NCBI GenBank assembly: GCA_023481335.1
Contig: JAMCWI010000102.1
Span: 1-26,493 of the forward strand
Reading direction: 5' to 3'
DNA: 26,493 nt
Source: Bacillota bacterium
GTDB taxonomy: Bacteria; Bacillota; Desulfotomaculia; Desulfotomaculales; Desulfotomaculaceae
In this document: positions 15,289 through 22,267 of the stretch, one piece after another
Layout: each line of letters opens with the position of its first letter
Numbering within the stretch: the stretch's first letter is position 1
Translations under genes and position numbers: made by a program
The notes under the pieces: generated by a model
Told to the model about the DNA's origin: nothing
Databases searched by the model: none
The model's input: the letters and a program-made list of their open reading frames with translations, nothing else

Positions 15289-15504
15289 TTTATATCGGTA
15301 CACAATCCGGCCCCGGCTTAGATCATATGGAGATAATTCAACCATCACCCGGTCTCCGGCCAGGATCCGGATAAAATTCATCCTGATCTTACCTGAAACG
15401 TGGGCCAGCACTTTGTGTCCATTTTGCAGTTCTACCCGGAACATTGCGTTGGGCAACGGCTCAATCACAGTACCTTCAACTTCAATTACGTCCTGCTTTG
15501 ACAT
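15286..15504 (-). CDS. infA: Translation initiation factor IF-1
   Basis: The 72-residue product (exactly the usual size) has KQDVIEVEGTVIEPLPNAMF, LQNGHKVLAHVSGKIRMNFI and RILAGDRVMVELSPYDLSRG, ending RIVYRYK, the whole S1-like OB fold of IF-1. It blocks the A site of the 30S subunit during initiation. I choose ATG 15504. The upstream TTG at 15519 sits directly on the AAGGAGG and would add five non-family residues. Confidence 0.98.
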   Translation of the reverse strand: MSKQDVIEVEGTVIEPLPNAMFRVELQNGHKVLAHVSGKIRMNFIRILAGDRVMVELSPYDLSRGRIVYRYK

Positions 15505-15540
15505 TAGGAACCCTTCCAACCTCCTTAAAAATAATTATGT

Positions 15541-15873
15541 TCACTCTTGAAGAATATCGAGTAAAGTCTTTATTGCCTTCCGAACATCTGCGTTAGATAA
15601 ATTTTTACCGGAACCCGCCTTATCCGCCACTTCAACGGCAAGCGAATTATAAAATTTTAAGTGCCTCAAGTTCTTTTTCTTGGGTTTTTCCACTTTTCGC
15701 TCTTCTCCGTCAGCGACATAGACCATCGTGCCACTTTCAGTTCCAACCACCAGGTAGAACTTGCCGCTGTCGCGGCCCTGGGTTGAACAAACCAGGCGTC
15801 CAATACAGTAGTCGGTAGTCGGTTGTTGGTTGTCGGAGCTACTGTGACTACCAACACGTATTGCAGATCCCAC
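15541..15873 (-). CDS. KOW-domain RNA-binding protein (YbzG/L14e-like) with repeat-derived N-terminus
   Basis: Residues from about 23 on (CIGRLVCSTQGRDSGKFYLV, then VADGEERKVEKPKKKNLRHL) match the small KOW-type RNA-binding protein found between map and infA in many Firmicutes (YbzG position in Bacillus). Its role is unproved; ribosome association is presumed from the KOW fold and neighbours. GTG 15873 follows AAAGGAGTGAAATACA. Residues about 7-22 (VGSHSSSDNQQPTTDY) are encoded by an arm of a family B repeat (15803-15853), so the protein carries about 16 extra, low-complexity residues that relatives should lack. The matching arm lies upstream of the binding site, so the start codon sits in the loop of the predicted mRNA hairpin. 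It ends 36 bases before the infA start. Confidence 0.85.
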   Translation of the reverse strand: MGSAIRVGSHSSSDNQQPTTDYCIGRLVCSTQGRDSGKFYLVVGTESGTMVYVADGEERKVEKPKKKNLRHLKFYNSLAVEVADKAGSGKNLSNADVRKAIKTLLDILQE

Positions 15874-15963
15874 TGTATTTCACTCCTTTACCCGCAAGCA
15901 ACAACTTCGCGGGCAAGCAACATTAATTAAAATCTGACTACTGACTACTCACTACTGACTACC
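15803..15963 (-). repeat. Family B inverted-repeat element, TAGTCAG word type (map-KOW gene)
   Basis: In transcript sense the first arm (15963-15934) begins CGGTAGTCAGTAGTGAGTAG and contains the map stop codon (TAG at 15961-15959). A CCCGC/GCGGG hairpin (15891-15914) and the binding site and GTG of the next gene follow. The second arm (15853-15803) contains CCGACTACCGACTACTG and is coding. CAGTAGTC of arm one is complementary to GACTACTG of arm two. Confidence 0.8.
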
Positions 15964-16726
15964 GCTCCGGCCGCCGGCGATTTATTTGTGTCAATATCTC
16001 CGGTTCGCCACCGGTAATAACAACAGTATGTTCAAAATGGGCTGAAAGCTTATTGTCTAAAGTTACCACCGTCCAGTTGTTCGAAAGAGTCCGCACTTCA
16101 TAAGTGCCCATATTAATCATTGGTTCGATTGCTAATGTCATGCCCTCTTTCAGCCTGGGCCCACGCCCCGGCTTGCCGAAGTTCGGCACCTGCGGCTCTT
16201 CATGCATGCTGCTGCCTATGCCGTGCCCTACGTAATCCCGCACAACCGAGAATCCACTCTTTTCGGCATGCGATTGGATCGCGTACGATATATCGGAAAG
16301 CCTGTTTTCTGCCCTGGCGCGGTCGATACCGAGGTACAGCGCTTCTTCAGTCACCCCGATCAGGCGCATGGCCTCGCTGCTCACATCACCAACCGGAAAG
16401 GTAATCGCGCTGTCACCATAATATCCATTTATTTCCGCCCCCAGGTCAATACTGATAATATCTCCATCCTTTAGTTTTCTTAAACCGGGTATACCGTGCA
16501 CCACTTCCTCATTCAACGAAGCGCAGATGGTAGCCGGGAAACCGTAGAGCCCCTTGAAGGCCGGCCTGGCCCCCTTGCTTATTATAAAGTCCTCGGCCAA
16601 AAGGTCAAGTTCTCCGGTGGAAATCCCCACCTTGACTGACCTTTCAAGTTCGGCAAAAGTTTCGGCCACCACCCGCCCGGCATCCCTCATGTAAGAAAGT
16701 TCCCGCTCGGACTTGCAGATAATCAT
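15959..16726 (-). CDS. map: Type I methionine aminopeptidase
   Basis: The 255-residue protein has all metal ligands of the pita-bread fold: Asp94 and Asp105 (IDLGAEINGYYGDSAITF), His168 (VGHGIGSSMHEEPQVP), Glu201 (MTLAIEPMIN) and Glu232 (HFEHTVVITG), plus His79 near the active site. It removes the initiator Met from nascent proteins. ATG 16726 lies 7 bases after the secY stop, so the adk gene that usually separates them is missing. The protein ends RRRPER; its stop codon is the first TAG of a family B repeat. Confidence 0.97.
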   Translation of the reverse strand: MIICKSERELSYMRDAGRVVAETFAELERSVKVGISTGELDLLAEDFIISKGARPAFKGLYGFPATICASLNEEVVHGIPGLRKLKDGDIISIDLGAEINGYYGDSAITFPVGDVSSEAMRLIGVTEEALYLGIDRARAENRLSDISYAIQSHAEKSGFSVVRDYVGHGIGSSMHEEPQVPNFGKPGRGPRLKEGMTLAIEPMINMGTYEVRTLSNNWTVVTLDNKLSAHFEHTVVITGGEPEILTQINRRRPER

Positions 16727-16733
16727 AGCCCAC

Positions 16734-17993
16734 CTACTTAATAAAGCCCTGGTAACTGCGCATTAAGAGATGCGACTCTACCTGCTTCATTGTATCCAGC
16801 GCCACGCCGACCACAATCAAAAGGGACGTGCCGCCGAAATAGATATTCGGAATTCTGGTGGCCAGGAGCACAAAGTTCGGCAGGATGGCAATAAGCGCTA
16901 AAAATATCGCCCCGGCCAGGGTAACTTTTGTCATTACCCGGCTGATATATTCCGCCGTCGGCCGCCCCGGCCTTAAGCCCGGGATAAAGCCGCCGTACTT
17001 TTTGATGTTGTCGGCAACATCTACCGGGTTCATTATAACCGCCGTATAAAAATATGTGAAACCGATAATCAAAAGAGCATATAACATTGTATGGACTACT
17101 GAGCCCCAACCGAACCACCTGGAGTAAAAAGCGGCAACCGGGCTATTGGTGAACATATTGGCAATGGTTTCAGGAAACATCAAAAGGGACGAAGCGAATA
17201 TAATCGGTATAACCCCGGCCTGGTTCACCCTGAGCGGCAGGTGGGTGGTCTGCCCGCCGTAAACCCGGCGCCCCACCACGCGCTTGGCGTACTGCACCGG
17301 TATGCGCCGCTGGCCTTCCTGCACCGCCACCACGCCGGCAATGACCAGCGCTCCGATCACCACCAGAATCAAAAGGCTGAATATGTTAATGGTGCCGGCG
17401 TTAAGATACTCCACCATCCTGGCAGCGCCCTGCGGCACCCGCGAAACAATGCCGGCAAAAATCAAAAGGGAAATACCGTTACCGATCCCCTTCTCAGTGA
17501 TCTGCTCGCCCAGCCACATCAAAAAAGTTGTCCCAGCGGTAATGGTTATGGCGGTCATGATATAAGTGGCTACACTCGGGTTTATAAGTGAGCCCTTGAC
17601 CCCGATCACCACGCCAAGGCCCTGGATAAAGGCCAGCACGACAGTAAGGTATCGAACGTACTGGCTAATCTTTTTCCTGCCCTCTTCGCCTTCCTTGGCA
17701 AGCCGCTCAAGGTGCGGTATCACTATTTGCAATAGCTGCATGATGATGGATGCGTTGATGTAGGGCATTATGCCCATGGCGAAAACGGAAAATTTCTTTA
17801 AGGCGCCGCCGGAAATAACATCAAAGAAGCCGAAGATAAGCCCGCTGTTGACCAGGTCCGCAAACACATCCGGGTTGATTCCCGGCACAGGTATATGTGC
17901 GCCAAGCCGGAAAACAAAAATCATCCCGAGGGTAAACAGTATCTTCGTCCTGAGCTCCGTAACTTTTACGGCACTCTTCAAGCTTTCCAGCAA
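16734..17993 (-). CDS. secY: Protein translocase subunit SecY
   Basis: The 419-residue protein has ten predicted membrane segments and SecY landmarks: RTKILFTLGMIFVFRLGAHI with PVPGINP at the N-terminus, the plug region FFDVISGGALKKFSVFAMGI, MPYINASIIMQLL, and cytoplasmic loops RIPVQYAKRVVGRRVYGGQT and KKYGGFIPGLRPGRPTAEYI that contact SecA and the ribosome. It forms the SecYEG channel. TTG 17993 directly follows the rplO stop TAA, with GAGGTGATTTAA as binding site. Confidence 0.98.
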   Translation of the reverse strand: MLESLKSAVKVTELRTKILFTLGMIFVFRLGAHIPVPGINPDVFADLVNSGLIFGFFDVISGGALKKFSVFAMGIMPYINASIIMQLLQIVIPHLERLAKEGEEGRKKISQYVRYLTVVLAFIQGLGVVIGVKGSLINPSVATYIMTAITITAGTTFLMWLGEQITEKGIGNGISLLIFAGIVSRVPQGAARMVEYLNAGTINIFSLLILVVIGALVIAGVVAVQEGQRRIPVQYAKRVVGRRVYGGQTTHLPLRVNQAGVIPIIFASSLLMFPETIANMFTNSPVAAFYSRWFGWGSVVHTMLYALLIIGFTYFYTAVIMNPVDVADNIKKYGGFIPGLRPGRPTAEYISRVMTKVTLAGAIFLALIAILPNFVLLATRIPNIYFGGTSLLIVVGVALDTMKQVESHLLMRSYQGFIK

Positions 17994-18434
17994 TTAAATC
18001 ACCTCGGTTTTTCCACCGGCCGCCGCGATTTTTTCCGCAGCCGATTTACTGAAGGCGTGGGCAAGTACGGTAAGGGCTTTTTGCAGTTCCCCATCCCCAA
18101 GTATCTTGATCCCGTCTCCGGTTTTCTTTATCACCCGGGCGTCGAGCAATGTTTCAGGCGATACGGTCGCGCCGTTTTCAAAACGGTTTAACTCACTGAC
18201 ATTAATGGATATGATCTCCTTGCTAAACTTGTTGTAAAAACCCCGTTTGGGCATCCGGCGCTGCAGCGGCATTTGGCCGCCCTCGAAACCGGGCCGTACA
18301 CCGCCGCCGGAGCGCGACTTCTGGCCTTTGTGACCGCGGCCTGCCGTTTTGCCCAGTCCTGAACCGATTCCCTGACCCTTGCGGACAGGCTTCGACCTGG
18401 CCCCGGGGGCTGGTTTCAATTCGTGCAGTTTCAC
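17994..18434 (-). CDS. rplO: Ribosomal protein uL15 (L15)
   Basis: The 146-residue product has KLHELKPAPGARSKPVRKGQ, the Gly/Arg-rich GQGIGSGLGKTAGRGHKGQK, GFEGGQMPLQRRMPKRGF and the C-terminal KALTVLAHAFSKSAAEKIAA. The start is GTG 18434, seven bases after GGGGGAGG. L15 is a late-assembly 50S protein; its stop codon abuts the secY start. Confidence 0.98.
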   Translation of the reverse strand: MKLHELKPAPGARSKPVRKGQGIGSGLGKTAGRGHKGQKSRSGGGVRPGFEGGQMPLQRRMPKRGFYNKFSKEIISINVSELNRFENGATVSPETLLDARVIKKTGDGIKILGDGELQKALTVLAHAFSKSAAEKIAAAGGKTEVI

Positions 18435-18448
18435 TTCAACACCTCCCC

Positions 18449-18628
18449 CTACGCCTCTTCGACACGCAAAAGATGTTTAACTTTATTGATCATTCCCCTA
18501 ATTTGCGGGGAATCCTCCTGCTCAACCGAGCTGTTTAGTTTGCCAAGCCCGAGTGTCCGCACGGTGACGCGCTGATCCTGCGGGCGCCCAATGGGGCTCC
18601 TTACCAGGGTAATCTTTAACTTGGCCAC
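18449..18628 (-). CDS. rpmD: Ribosomal protein uL30 (L30)
   Basis: A GTG at 18628 behind GGGGGGAGTACA opens a 59-residue frame that reads AKLKITLVRSPIGRPQDQRV and TVRTLGLGKLNSSVEQEDSP, ending IRGMINKVKHLLRVEEA, to TAG at 18451-18449. This is complete L30 (usually about 60 residues). It sits between rpsE (11-base gap) and rplO (14-base gap), the standard place in the spc operon. Confidence 0.96.
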   Translation of the reverse strand: MAKLKITLVRSPIGRPQDQRVTVRTLGLGKLNSSVEQEDSPQIRGMINKVKHLLRVEEA

Positions 18629-18639
18629 TGTACTCCCCC

Positions 18640-19140
18640 CTAACCGAGCAGTTCTTCTACTGTCTTTCCTCGCAAATACGCCACTTGTTCCGGCGTCTTC
18701 AAGCTTCTAAGCGCCGCGATGGTAGCGTGGACCATGTTGTTGGCGTTGTTCGAGCCCAGAGACTTGGTGAGTATGTCCCGCACCCCGGCCAGTTCCAGGA
18801 TCGCCCGCACCGGGCCGCCTGCAATCACTCCGGCGCCGGGAGCGGCCGGTTTTAGCAGTACCCTGCCGGCGCCAAACTCACCAATCACCTCGTGGGGGAT
18901 GGTAGTACCGGACAGTGGTACAATGATCAGCGATTTTTTAGCGTCTTCTATGCCTTTGCGGATAGCCTCCGGTACCTCACCGGCCTTGCCCAGTCCGGCT
19001 CCCACGTGCCCGTTGCTGTCTCCCACCACAACCAGGGCAGAAAAGCTGAACCGCCTGCCGCCCTTAACTACCTTTGCAACCCGGTTGATAAAGACAACCT
19101 TTTCAGATAGTTCAAGTTTGTTGGCGTCAATTCTTGCCAC
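18640..19140 (-). CDS. rpsE: Ribosomal protein uS5 (S5)
   Basis: The 166-residue product has the double-stranded RNA-binding fold (LSEKVVFINRVAKVVKGGRR, SFSALVVVGDSNGHVGAGLG) and the C-terminal domain GRVLLKPAAPGAGVIAGGPV, TKSLGSNNANNMVHATIAAL. S5 acts in decoding fidelity and mRNA entry. GTG 19140 follows AAAAAGGAGGTAAACAG. The gap to rplR is occupied by family A repeat copy 2. Confidence 0.98.
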   Translation of the reverse strand: MARIDANKLELSEKVVFINRVAKVVKGGRRFSFSALVVVGDSNGHVGAGLGKAGEVPEAIRKGIEDAKKSLIIVPLSGTTIPHEVIGEFGAGRVLLKPAAPGAGVIAGGPVRAILELAGVRDILTKSLGSNNANNMVHATIAALRSLKTPEQVAYLRGKTVEELLG

Positions 19141-19166
19141 CTGTTTACCTCCTTTTTACCTTCGTC

Positions 19167-19403
19167 GGGGACATACCTGTCACTCTAAAATCGGGGACAT
19201 TCCTTCGCTGAGGAAACTAAATTTTGTAAAATCGGGGACATTCCTTTACTTTAATCGGGGACATTCCTTCGCTGAAAGAAACAAAATTTAAAAATATTGT
19301 CCTGATGATGTTAGAAGAGTAAATGAAATTACTAAAAAAACCGAGAAGGTGTGTCCCCGCACCTTAGCTGGTGTGTCCCCGCACCTTAGACAGGTGTGTC
19401 CCC
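19167..19403 (+). repeat. Family A repeat, copy 2 with a different core (rplR-rpsE gap)
   Basis: GGGGACA occurs at 19167, 19193, 19234 and 19257; TGTCCCC ends at 19358, 19380 and 19403. The innermost unit (19257-19358) is 102 bp, nearly the length of the other copies, and shares the first 16 and last 15 bases, but most of its interior is unlike copies 1, 3 and 4. The right-hand ends repeat at 22 and 23 bp, exactly as in copy 1. Confidence 0.9.
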
Positions 19404-19408
19404 TTTCC

Positions 19409-19777
19409 TTAAAACTCCAGTCCGCCTTCCCGGGCCGCGTCGGCCAAGGCCTTGACCCGGCCGTGGTAGACATAGCCGGCACGGTCAAAAACTACTTTCG
19501 CAATTCCGGCTTCCCTGGCTTTTCGGGCCAGAAGCCCGCCCACCGCAACAGCAGCTTCCTTGTTGCATTTATTATAATGCTTTTCTTTTAATTCCGGCGA
19601 CATGGTGGAGGCAGACACGAGTGTAACTCCTCGGCTGTCGTCGATCACCTGCGCGTAAATATTGTTCAAGCTGCGGTAGATATTCAACCTGGGCCTTTCA
19701 ACACTGCCGGAAATCTTTCTTCGCACGCGGCTGTGTCTTTTAGCCCGTAAAACATTTCGGTCGGGACGATTGATCAC
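19409..19777 (-). CDS. rplR: Ribosomal protein uL18 (L18)
   Basis: The 122-residue product has NRPDRNVLRAKRHSRVRRKI, SGSVERPRLNIYRSLNNIYA, QVIDDSRGVTLVSASTMSPE and the C-terminal VFDRAGYVYHGRVKALADAA with REGGLEF. L18 binds 5S rRNA with L5. GTG 19777 follows AAGGAGTGACGTGACAA. The 159-base gap to rplF carries GC-rich words after the rplF stop (GCCTGAAGCCCGGAAGCCGG) and CCGGTATCCAG-like words nearer rplR, perhaps a decayed family B element. Confidence 0.97.
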   Translation of the reverse strand: MINRPDRNVLRAKRHSRVRRKISGSVERPRLNIYRSLNNIYAQVIDDSRGVTLVSASTMSPELKEKHYNKCNKEAAVAVGGLLARKAREAGIAKVVFDRAGYVYHGRVKALADAAREGGLEF

Positions 19778-19936
19778 TTGTCACGTCACTCCTTACTTTC
19801 ATCTGGTACCGGATTCATAAATGGTTCGCGTGCAACTGGATACCGGATGTCAGACTTTAGTGCGAATTGTTACAACTACTTTTAATTTCTCCTTAACCTG
19901 CCCTTGCCTCCGGCCACCGGCTTCCGGGCTTCAGGC

Positions 19937-20485
19937 TTACTTCTTCCCTTTGCCGCCTGCTTTACCGACCTTGCGCCGGATGTATTCTCCCTCGTACTTG
20001 ATCCCTTTGCCCTTATAGGGCTCGGGTTCCCGGACGGCACGGACTACGGCGGCAAGGGCGCCTACTTTTTCCTTGTCAATGCCCTTTATGCTGATTTTTG
20101 TCGGGACAGGCACTTCGATTTCCAGTTCGGCCTCCGGCTCTATCTCAACCGGCTTGGAATAGCCTACAGCCAGCACCAGCTTGTTCCCCTGCTTGGACGC
20201 CCGGTAGCCGACGCCCACCAGTTCCAGGTTCTTTTGAAAACCCTGCGTCACACCCAGTACCATGTTGTTAATAAGAGTGCGGGTCAAACCGTGCAAAGAC
20301 TTGTGCAGCTTGTTGTCAGTGGGCCGCTCCACTGTGATGCTTCCGTTTTCTTGCTTAATAAGCATATCCCGGTGTAGTTCTCTTTCCAACTGGCCCTTCG
20401 GGCCCTTTACCCGGACGGTGCTGCCGTCTATCAGGACGTCCACCCCTGCGGGCACCGGGATCGGCTTTTTACCAATCCTGGACAT
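19937..20485 (-). CDS. rplF: Ribosomal protein uL6 (L6)
   Basis: The 182-residue product starts SRIGKKPIPVPAGVDVLIDG and includes VKGPKGQLERELHRDM, LVGVGYRASKQGNKLVLAVG, GYSKPVEIEP and the C-terminal PEPYKGKGIKYEGEYIRRKV. L6 lies near the GTPase centre and is needed for late 50S assembly. ATG 20485 follows GGGAGGTAAAGCAAA. It lies 39 bases after rpsH. Confidence 0.98.
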   Translation of the reverse strand: MSRIGKKPIPVPAGVDVLIDGSTVRVKGPKGQLERELHRDMLIKQENGSITVERPTDNKLHKSLHGLTRTLINNMVLGVTQGFQKNLELVGVGYRASKQGNKLVLAVGYSKPVEIEPEAELEIEVPVPTKISIKGIDKEKVGALAAVVRAVREPEPYKGKGIKYEGEYIRRKVGKAGGKGKK

Positions 20486-20524
20486 TTTGCTTTACCTCCC
20501 GCTTATCCATCATCCAGTTTGCGT

Positions 20525-20923
20525 TTACCAGATATAACAAATTACCTCGCCGCCCAAACGTTCTTTGCGCGCAGTCTTATCAGTCATAATCCCTCTTGGA
20601 GTTGAGATAATGGCGATGCCCAAACCTCCCAGAACCCTGGGGATCTGGTCTTTTCTGGCATAAACGCGCAGGCCGGGCTTGGATATTCGCTTCAAACCGG
20701 TGATCACCCGTTCTTTGTTGGTTCCATATTTAAGGTAAACCCGGATAACCCCCTGCTTGCCGTCATCAATAAATTCACAGTCCTTCACAAACCCTTCCTC
20801 TTTCAAGATGCTGGCTATGGCCTTCTTCATCTTGGAAGCCGGCGCCTCCACTTTATCGTGATGAACCGTGTTGGCGTTACGGATCCGGGTCAAGAAGTCT
20901 GCAATGGGATCGGTCATAACCAC
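20525..20923 (-). CDS. rpsH: Ribosomal protein uS8 (S8)
   Basis: The 132-residue product has VMTDPIADFLTRIRNANTVH, GVIRVYLKYGTNKERVITGL, KRISKPGLRVYARKDQIPRV and GLGIAIISTPRGIMTDKTAR, ending GGEVICYIW, the whole S8 fold. GTG 20923 lies nine bases after AGGAGG and gives the MVMTDP start known in Bacilli; the ATG two codons later is possible. S8 binds helix 21 of 16S rRNA and in some bacteria represses the spc operon at rplE; no such site was recognised here. Confidence 0.98.
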   Translation of the reverse strand: MVMTDPIADFLTRIRNANTVHHDKVEAPASKMKKAIASILKEEGFVKDCEFIDDGKQGVIRVYLKYGTNKERVITGLKRISKPGLRVYARKDQIPRVLGGLGIAIISTPRGIMTDKTARKERLGGEVICYIW

Positions 20924-20945
20924 GTGTGATTACCTCCTTCTAAGA

Positions 20946-21131
20946 TTACCAGCTGGCTTTCCGAACTCCCGGAATCTCACCGCGGTAGGAAAGTTCCCTA
21001 AAGCAGATCCGGCAAATCCCAAATTTGCGCATGTAACCGTGGGGACGCCCGCAAAGCTTGCATCTATTATGGACCCGCACTTGAAATTTGGGCGGGCGCA
21101 TTGACCTGTTGATCATCGACTTTTTTGCCAC
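20946..21131 (-). CDS. rpsN: Ribosomal protein uS14, zinc-binding type Z
   Basis: The 61-residue protein is the short S14 type (also called rpsZ) with a zinc ribbon CKLCGRPHGYMRKFGICRIC, C-x2-C then C-x2-C, and the tail FRELSYRGEIPGVRKASW. GTG 21131 follows GGAGGGAAGCTG. This C+ form needs zinc; zinc-free paralogues elsewhere in Firmicutes genomes replace it under zinc starvation. Confidence 0.98.
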   Translation of the reverse strand: MAKKSMINRSMRPPKFQVRVHNRCKLCGRPHGYMRKFGICRICFRELSYRGEIPGVRKASW

Positions 21132-21148
21132 CAGCTTCCCTCCTTTTT

Positions 21149-21253
21149 GGGAAGTGAGATGTGCGATGTGAGAGGTGAGATTTTAATGTTGGAATCGGCT
21201 GCGCCGATTCCTTCACCTGTCTCTCACTTCTAACTTCTCACTTCTCACTTCTA
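21149..21253 (-). repeat. Family B inverted-repeat element, AGAAGTGAG word type (rplE-rpsN gap)
   Basis: In transcript sense the first arm (21253-21219) starts three bases after the rplE stop, with TTTAGAAGTGAGAAGTGAG and more of the same word. A perfect 9-bp stem (GGAATCGGC / GCCGATTCC, 3-base loop, 21191-21211) follows. The second arm (21180-21149) reads TCTCACCTCTCACATCGCAC and ends next to the rpsN binding site. The arms are largely complementary, so almost the whole gap can fold into one long hairpin. Confidence 0.88.
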
Positions 21254-21255
21254 AA

Positions 21256-21798
21256 TTACGCTGCCCGGAAAGGCATGCCCATCTGCCGTAATAGTTCCTT
21301 TGCTTCTTCATCGGTCCTGGCCGTGGTCACAAAGATTATGTCCATCCCACGCACCTTGTCAATTTTGTCGTAATCGATTTCCGGAAAGATCAGCTGCTCT
21401 TTGATCCCCATGCTGTAGTTGCCCCGCCCGTCAAAGGACTTCGGAGAGATGCCCCGGAAGTCCCGCACCCTGGGAAGGGCCACGTTAAAGAGTTTGTCGA
21501 CAAATTCATACATGCGCCTGCCTCGCAGCGTCACTTTTGCCCCAACCGTCATCCCGGCGCGTAGCTTAAAAGCCGCGATTGACTTTTTCGCTTTGGTCAC
21601 TACCGGGCGCTGGCCGGTTATTATCATCAGGTCGTTAACGGCGGCGTCAACCACCTTGGAATTTTGAATTGCCTCACCCAAACCCATATTAATAACGACT
21701 TTTTCCAGCCTGGGTACCTGCATTACGTTTTTATAGCCAAACTTTTGCATCATTGCCGGCACCACATCTTTGCCGTACTTCTCCTTCAACCTGATCAT
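21256..21798 (-). CDS. rplE: Ribosomal protein uL5 (L5)
   Basis: The 180-residue product (family about 180) has MQVPRLEKVVINMGLGEAIQ, GQRPVVTKAKKSIAAFKLRA, GMTVGAKVTLRGRRMYEFVD and RGMDIIFVTTARTDEEAKEL. L5 binds 5S rRNA and contacts P-site tRNA. ATG 21798 follows AGGGAGGTAAAGAACA. Family B elements sit on both sides of this gene. Confidence 0.98.
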   Translation of the reverse strand: MIRLKEKYGKDVVPAMMQKFGYKNVMQVPRLEKVVINMGLGEAIQNSKVVDAAVNDLMIITGQRPVVTKAKKSIAAFKLRAGMTVGAKVTLRGRRMYEFVDKLFNVALPRVRDFRGISPKSFDGRGNYSMGIKEQLIFPEIDYDKIDKVRGMDIIFVTTARTDEEAKELLRQMGMPFRAA

Positions 21799-21817
21799 TG
21801 TTCTTTACCTCCCTTCT

Positions 21818-21929
21818 GGGACGTGAGATGTGTGATTTGGGAGGTGTGAGGTGTGATTTCAAGGTGGAAATCGGCGAAGCCGATTTCTTCATCTGTTCCC
21901 ACTTCTCACTTCCCACTTCTCACCTCTCA
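21818..21929 (-). repeat. Family B inverted-repeat element, AGAAGTGAG word type (rplX-rplE gap)
   Basis: In transcript sense the element begins inside the rplX stop codon (TGA at 21929-21927): TGAGAGGTGAGAAGTGGG. A perfect 9-bp stem GAAATCGGC / GCCGATTTC with a 3-base loop lies at 21867-21887. The complementary arm (21860-21818, CACACCTCACACCTCCC) ends 6-8 bases before the rplE binding site. It is the same design as the element after rplE, with a different loop and scrambled word order. Confidence 0.88.
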
Positions 21930-22247
21930 AATGACTTCTCCGCATTTCTTGCAGATGCGGGTTTTTTCACCGTTGTCGAGAAATTTCCGGCCCACCCGGG
22001 TAGGCCGGTTGCACTTGTTGCAAAATAACATTACATTTGAGCTGTGGATCGCGGCCTCCCTGGCCACAATGCCCCCCTGCGGAGCTTTCTGGGTTGGCCT
22101 GGTGTGGCGTTTGGCAATATTTACCCCTTCAATTATAACCCTGCTCTTTTCCGGGATTACTTCCAAAACCTTTCCCTTTTTGCCGATGCTCTTGCCGGCG
22201 ACAACGAGTACTGTGTCGCCCTTCTTAACATGCACCTTTGGCCTCAT
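21927..22247 (-). CDS. rplX: Ribosomal protein uL24 (L24) with zinc ribbon
   Basis: The 106-residue product has a KOW domain (VKKGDTVLVVAGKSIGKKGK, EVIPEKSRVIIEGVNIAKRH) and AIHSSNVMLFCNKCNRPTRV near the C-terminus. The pairs C-x2-C (CNKC) and C-x2-C (CKKC) form a zinc ribbon that is absent from the E. coli protein but seen in several Firmicutes. L24 starts 50S assembly. ATG 22247 follows GGAGGTGAGATTTAAACA. Confidence 0.97.
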   Translation of the reverse strand: MRPKVHVKKGDTVLVVAGKSIGKKGKVLEVIPEKSRVIIEGVNIAKRHTRPTQKAPQGGIVAREAAIHSSNVMLFCNKCNRPTRVGRKFLDNGEKTRICKKCGEVI

Positions 22248-22267
22248 TGTTTAAATCTCACCTCCAG

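Noticed and set aside
15505..15519. The longer TTG start of infA
   Set aside because: The TTG touches the Shine-Dalgarno, and the five extra residues are not in IF-1; the ATG gives the exact family length.
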